Assembly: GCA_009780755.1 (NCBI GenBank)
Contig: WQZL01000117.1
Coordinates: 1 to 7,940, forward strand
Reading direction: 5' to 3'
DNA from: Promicromonosporaceae bacterium
Lineage (GTDB): Bacteria; Actinomycetota; Actinomycetes; Actinomycetales; Cellulomonadaceae
Length of the DNA stretch: 7,940 bases
Shown here: positions 5,760 through 7,940 of the stretch, in pieces
How positions within the stretch are numbered: position 1 is the stretch's first letter
Layout of the letters: each line of letters begins with the position of its first letter
The notes under the pieces: generated by a model
The model's input: only the letters and a program-made list of their open reading frames with translations
What the model was told of the DNA's origin: nothing
Database searches by the model: none
Made by a program: the position numbers and the translations under genes

Positions 5760-5782
5760 CCGCTATTGAGAATCATTGTCAA
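5753..5782 (-). promoter_or_regulatory. znuA promoter
   Basis: On the minus strand a consensus -35 TTGACA (5782-5777) is followed after 18 bases by GAGAAT (5758-5753) as a weak -10. The ATG at 5745 begins eight bases after that hexamer, so the transcript is probably leaderless. Both promoter hexamers lie within Zur boxes: the -35 in box 2, the -10 in box 1. Confidence 0.6.
5766..5782. promoter_or_regulatory. Zur box 2 upstream of znuA
   Basis: TTGAGAATCATTGTCAA is an imperfect palindrome centred at 5774: TTGA/TCAA outer arms and AAT/ATT inner arms, with one mismatched pair. It shares the GAGAATCATT core with box 1. The two centres are 22 bp apart, about two helical turns, so two Zur dimers could bind on the same DNA face. 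Confidence 0.75.
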
Positions 5783-5816
5783 CTCCCGTCTGGTCGTGTC
5801 ATCCCCTCCCGCCTGT

Positions 5817-5880
5817 ACGGCAGTTCGCCGTGGTGTTCGGCACAACGTGGTGTCGAACGCGGGGGCAAGTTGCCGAACGG
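5817..5880. repeat. Cluster of small inverted repeats in the znuA-luxS intergenic region
   Basis: ACGGC-AGTTC-GCCGT (5817-5831) is a 5-bp hairpin. GTTCGGCA (5835-5842) can pair perfectly with TGCCGAAC (5871-5878), or, with one wobble, with TGTCGAAC (5851-5858), giving two mutually exclusive stems. The words GGCAGTT, TTCGGCAC and TGCCGAA are shared with the 924-983 palindrome, suggesting a degenerate member of the same dispersed family. The znuA and luxS promoters flank it, so it may also insulate the divergent genes. Confidence 0.5.
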
Positions 5881-5889
5881 ACGCTGCTA

Positions 5890-5921
5890 TTGACGCGAGA
5901 GCGCCGACGATGAGGGAGAAT
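5890..5921 (+). promoter_or_regulatory. Possible luxS promoter
   Basis: TTGACG (5890-5895) resembles a -35. GAGAAT (5916-5921) is the same hexamer as the presumed znuA -10 and ends seven bases before the GTG. The spacer of 20 bases is longer than ideal, so this is weaker than the znuA promoter. GGGAG (5914-5918) within the same bases could instead act as a Shine-Dalgarno sequence, 10 nt from the start. Confidence 0.4.
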
Positions 5922-5929
5922 CATCCTCG
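5915..5929. promoter_or_regulatory. Zur-type box at the luxS start
   Basis: GAGAATCATCCTC (5916-5928) differs at one base from znuA box 1 (GAGAATCATTCTC). It is a near-palindrome centred at 5922, seven bases from the first base of the luxS GTG at 5929, which is exactly the geometry of box 1 relative to the znuA ATG at 5745. This predicts Zur repression of luxS-mtnN. The likeness is seen in the sequence; binding is inferred. Confidence 0.6.
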
Positions 5930-6393
5930 TGACTGAGCAGATGAACGTCGAATCCTTCAACCTCGACCACCGGTTGGTGCGGGCGCCCTACGTGCGGCTG
6001 GCTGATCGCAAGGTACTCCCCAAGGGGGATGTGCTGGTCAAGTACGACGTGCGGTTCACCCAGCCGAACGTCGCCTTCCTAGAGATGCCAACCGTTCACT
6101 CCCTTGAACACCTCTTTGCCGAGAACTCCCGCAACCACTCGGACGCGGTGGTGGATTTCTCGCCGATGGGCTGCCAGACCGGCTTCTACCTGATTTTGTT
6201 CGGAGAGCCGGAGTATGACGATGTACTCGCGCTGATCGAGGCCACCTGCCGCGATATCATGACCGCAACCGAGGTGCCCGCCGCCAACGAGGTGCAGTGC
6301 GGCTGGGGCGCCAACCACGCCCTCGAAGGCGCGCAGGCCGCTGTCGCCGACTTCCTGGCGAGGCGCGGTGAGTGGGCGCAGGTAGCAGCATGA
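5929..6393 (+). CDS. luxS: S-ribosylhomocysteine lyase LuxS (AI-2 synthase)
   Basis: LuxS cleaves S-ribosylhomocysteine into homocysteine and 4,5-dihydroxy-2,3-pentanedione, the precursor of the signal AI-2, in the cytoplasm. The 154-residue length is normal. Family residues are present: NLDHRLVRAPYVRLA near the start, KYDVRFTQPN, metal-binding H57SLEH61 with catalytic Glu60, SPMGCQTGFY with catalytic Cys82, and the third metal ligand Cys124 in QCGWGANHALEGA. The enzyme uses Fe2+ in vivo and works with Zn2+ or Co2+, which makes the adjacent zinc locus noteworthy. The GTG at 5929 is chosen because it keeps the usual short N-terminus and lies seven bases after a -10-like hexamer; an ATG at 5941 is possible. 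It overlaps mtnN by 4 bp (ATGA), so the two enzymes of the pathway are translated together. It is divergent from znuA. Confidence 0.97.
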   Translation: MTEQMNVESFNLDHRLVRAPYVRLADRKVLPKGDVLVKYDVRFTQPNVAFLEMPTVHSLEHLFAENSRNHSDAVVDFSPMGCQTGFYLILFGEPEYDDVLALIEATCRDIMTATEVPAANEVQCGWGANHALEGAQAAVADFLARRGEWAQVAA

Positions 6394-7127
6394 ACCTTCG
6401 GTCGTGTCCGGCTGCACCGGTGATGATTGTCGTCGCCATGCCCGAGGAGGCAGCGCCGTTTTTGGGTATGGATCCAGCAGGGGGCCAAGACCGGCCATAC
6501 ATCAAGGCAGGCGCCACGGTACATCGGCTCACAATTTGCGGACGCAGCGTGATGCTGGTGCAAAGCGGCGTCGGGCTGGTTAATGCGGCTATCGCCGCCA
6601 CTGTGACCGCTGAGCCGTATCTAGCCCCAGAAACTCGACTGGCCGCTATCATCAGCGCAGGTACGGCTGGGGGCCTCGGCGTGGGCATTCGGGTGGGCGA
6701 CGTTGTTGTTGGCGAGACCTACCGCTACACCGATGCTGACACCCAGGTATTCGGCTACGCCCTCGGGCAGATTCCCAGTATGCCCGCAGCATATTGCGCA
6801 GATGAGGCGCTCATGGCGGCGGCACGGGGCGCGGGCGTACTCAGTTTCCCCGACGCGAGGGTGCATATCGGCCCGATGGTCTCAGGTGATTCCTTCGTCG
6901 CCGGTGACATTGCAACAGCCGTCCGCGCGAACTTCCCAGACGCGCTCTCGGTGGACATGGAATCGACCGCGCTGGCCCAGACGGCCTACCGGCTCGGCGT
7001 GCCCTTCCTATCGGTGCGGGGCATCAGCGACCTAGTTGACGCGGGCGAGTTCGCTGACCGGGTAACCGACGCCGCCACCCGCAGCGCCACCATCGTCGCC
7101 GAAATCCTACGCAGCCCCGCCCCTTGA
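6390..7127 (+). CDS. mtnN: 5'-methylthioadenosine/S-adenosylhomocysteine nucleosidase
   Basis: This enzyme (Pfs/MTAN) hydrolyses the glycosidic bond of S-adenosylhomocysteine and methylthioadenosine, releasing adenine and giving LuxS its substrate S-ribosylhomocysteine. The 245-residue product has the nucleoside phosphorylase/nucleosidase fold motifs: VVAMPEEA with Glu20 (equivalent to catalytic-water Glu12 of E. coli), VQSGVGLVNAAIAA, ISAGTAGGL, GPMVSGDSFV, VDMEST with Glu191 for ribose binding, and VRGISD with general acid Asp214. The order and spacing fit MTAN better than purine phosphorylases, and coupling to luxS settles the assignment. The ATG at 6390 overlaps the luxS stop as ATGA, with a weak AGGT site upstream; an in-frame GTG at 6372 lies inside luxS and is less likely. 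The 3' end overlaps the convergent kinase gene by 21 bp. Confidence 0.93.
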   Translation: MNLRSCPAAPVMIVVAMPEEAAPFLGMDPAGGQDRPYIKAGATVHRLTICGRSVMLVQSGVGLVNAAIAATVTAEPYLAPETRLAAIISAGTAGGLGVGIRVGDVVVGETYRYTDADTQVFGYALGQIPSMPAAYCADEALMAAARGAGVLSFPDARVHIGPMVSGDSFVAGDIATAVRANFPDALSVDMESTALAQTAYRLGVPFLSVRGISDLVDAGEFADRVTDAATRSATIVAEILRSPAP

Positions 7128-7673
7128 AGTTAGCCAGCGGGTGGCTTCGCGGGGTGTTCGTAGCTGGATCACCCGCGAATCAACCTCGGCCAGCGCCCGG
7201 TATCGCTTCTGGTTGGTGTCGTGTTCCGTCCAGGACCAGCGGACGATGTTTTCTTCCGGGTTACGTTTGAACAGGTTTGTCAGGCGTTCTCGATTCCCGT
7301 GCCAAATATCACGTCGGGTCAGCCCGCGCGCCAGCGTGCGGCGAATTACCCGCGGCATGATTACGCGGCGCGGAAAGTCGAGCCAAACAATCGCGTCGGC
7401 ATCACCAAACGGATCGCCAAGCGCGCTTAGTCGGTTGTTCCAGTTTCCGCAGGCCACCCAGCCCTTAATGGCGGGGCCGGAAAGCAATGCGTCCAATCTC
7501 TGTTGTACATCGGCATCCTCACGAAACTGCCAACCCTCGGCCCAGAACACCTCATCGAGTTCAATGTGCGGCACGCCTAGCCGCCTAGCCAACTTCCCAG
7601 CGAACGTCGTCTTTCCCGAACCGGAATTACCCACTACTCGAACGCGGCGAAGAGATGAGAGATTGCTGGTCAC
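7107..7673 (-). CDS. P-loop nucleotide kinase-like protein (adenylate kinase/topology-modulation type)
   Basis: The 188-residue protein begins with a short tail and beta strand RVRVVGNSGSGKTTFAGKLARRLG, a Walker A motif at residues 15-23. Next comes HIELDEVFWAEGW, the acceptor-side motif found in small adenylate-kinase-like proteins annotated as topology modulation protein or FlaR. Further matches are GWVACGNW, a Walker B-like strand AIVWLDFPR, and an Arg-rich lid (RRVIMPRVIRRTLARG...) followed by FKRNPEENIVRWSW; the C-terminal strand is SRVIQLRTPREATRWL. It is probably a cytosolic phosphotransferase with unknown substrate; the name topology modulation is historical. The start is GTG at 7673, six bases after TACCAT, with no good Shine-Dalgarno site. 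The gene is convergent with mtnN and divergent from the phosphotransferase gene, with only 42 bp between starts. Confidence 0.85.
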   Translation of the reverse strand: MTSNLSSLRRVRVVGNSGSGKTTFAGKLARRLGVPHIELDEVFWAEGWQFREDADVQQRLDALLSGPAIKGWVACGNWNNRLSALGDPFGDADAIVWLDFPRRVIMPRVIRRTLARGLTRRDIWHGNRERLTNLFKRNPEENIVRWSWTEHDTNQKRYRALAEVDSRVIQLRTPREATRWLTSRGGAA

Positions 7674-7715
7674 TGGCCGATGGTACTACCTGCCGATGGT
7701 GTTTAGGATTATGGG
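7674..7715. promoter_or_regulatory. Compact divergent promoter region
   Basis: On the minus strand TACCAT (7685-7680) ends six bases before the kinase GTG. On the plus strand TAGGAT (7704-7709) ends six bases before the phosphotransferase GTG at 7716. Both fit TANNNT and imply leaderless starts. The -35 window of each promoter falls on or close to the other's -10, so simultaneous occupancy would be difficult. AGGA (7705-7708) could also be a Shine-Dalgarno for the plus-strand gene. No convincing -35 hexamers are visible. Confidence 0.45.
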
Positions 7716-7940
7716 GTGATTGAGATTCCGCCTGGCTTGGCCGTTGCTGCTGAGCGAGGGGAAGGGTGGGCGCGCTGGCTGGAGGCTTTGCCCCGGCTGG
7801 GCAACGAATTGCTGGCGGAGTGGAATCTCACGCCCACTGGCCCCCTGTGGCACGGCTACTGTTCACTGGTACTCGCGGTCATAACCGAGGATGACACCCC
7901 CGCCGCGCTAAAGATCACCTACGACGGCGATATCGAATCC
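7716..7940 (+). CDS. Aminoglycoside/hydroxyurea antibiotic phosphotransferase-like protein, N-terminal fragment
   Basis: The frame stays open for 75 codons to the window end, so only the N-terminus is seen. It starts IEIPPGLAVAAERGEGWARWLEALP, followed by a helix ending in AEWNLTPTGPLWHGYCSLVLAV and the strand pair TPAALKITYDGD. This order (amphipathic start, GW-WL-ALP, LA-W-L, G-G/Y-SLVLPV, PA-LK with the ATP-binding lysine) is that of the APH(6)/hydroxyurea phosphotransferase family (PF04655 type). Members include streptomycin 6-phosphotransferase, but most chromosomal actinobacterial copies have no proven substrate. The catalytic loop and Asp lie outside the window, so neither activity nor resistance can be asserted. 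The GTG start at 7716 follows TAGGAT by six bases and has AGGA seven bases ahead. Confidence 0.75.
   Translation, partial: MIEIPPGLAVAAERGEGWARWLEALPRLGNELLAEWNLTPTGPLWHGYCSLVLAVITEDDTPAALKITYDGDIES

Noticed and set aside
5783..5928. SAH- or SAM-responsive riboswitch in front of luxS-mtnN
   Set aside because: The likely transcript starts at or just before the GTG, leaving no leader, and I could not match the conserved riboswitch core. The operator-type box explains the conserved-looking bases better.
5916..5928. DtxR/IdeR iron box at luxS
   Set aside because: The iron-box consensus (TTAGGTTAGGCTAACCTAA type) is absent, while the site is almost identical to the znuA box.
7141..7719. 192-residue plus-strand open frame
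   Set aside because: It is entirely antisense to the P-loop kinase gene, has Arg/Ser-rich shadow composition and no recognisable motif, whereas the minus-strand product has Walker A.

Overview
The window reads as ordinary chromosome of a high-GC Gram-positive bacterium (Actinomycetota). The grounds are the G+C-rich coding sequence, frequent GTG and TTG starts, a Zur protein close in sequence to mycobacterial FurB/Zur, an APH(6)-type kinase fragment, and several start codons placed directly behind -10-like hexamers as in leaderless actinobacterial mRNAs. Genus cannot be fixed from the sequence. The combination of luxS with an actinobacterial zinc locus points more to host-associated actinobacteria (Actinomycetaceae, Propionibacteriaceae or Bifidobacteriaceae-like groups) than to mycobacteria or streptomycetes, but this is a guess.

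Layout from left to right. At 1-890 is the 3' end of uvrB (nucleotide excision repair). A 60-bp near-perfect palindrome at 924-983 separates it from uppS (1010-1807, isoprenyl diphosphate synthase for the cell-wall lipid carrier). A textbook CRP/GlxR-type operator overlaps the uppS stop and lies ahead of a small lipoprotein gene (1895-2338) of unknown function. Convergent to this is a complete zinc-uptake operon on the minus strand, transcribed znuA-znuC-znuB-zur (5745 down to 2374). It has tightly overlapping genes, an intercistronic hairpin after znuA, and an extreme His/Asp/Ser metal-binding loop in ZnuA. Divergent from znuA on the plus strand is a luxS-mtnN operon (5929-7127). It encodes both enzymes that turn S-adenosylhomocysteine into adenine, homocysteine and the AI-2 precursor. 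A P-loop nucleotide-kinase-like gene (minus, 7107-7673) overlaps the 3' end of mtnN. Divergent from it, and cut off by the window end, is an aminoglycoside/hydroxyurea phosphotransferase-like gene (7716-7940).

The most notable signal is regulatory. The znuA promoter carries two inverted repeats of the actinobacterial Zur-box type. A third copy, 12 of 13 bases identical to the znuA-proximal one, sits at exactly the same distance from the start codon of luxS. This predicts that zinc status, through the Zur encoded in the same locus, controls LuxS/Pfs methyl-cycle recycling and AI-2 production. A second pattern is that five starts (uppS, znuA, luxS, the kinase gene and the phosphotransferase gene) lie 6-7 nt after a -10-like hexamer, which suggests leaderless transcription. 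The lipoprotein and zur genes instead have clear Shine-Dalgarno sequences.
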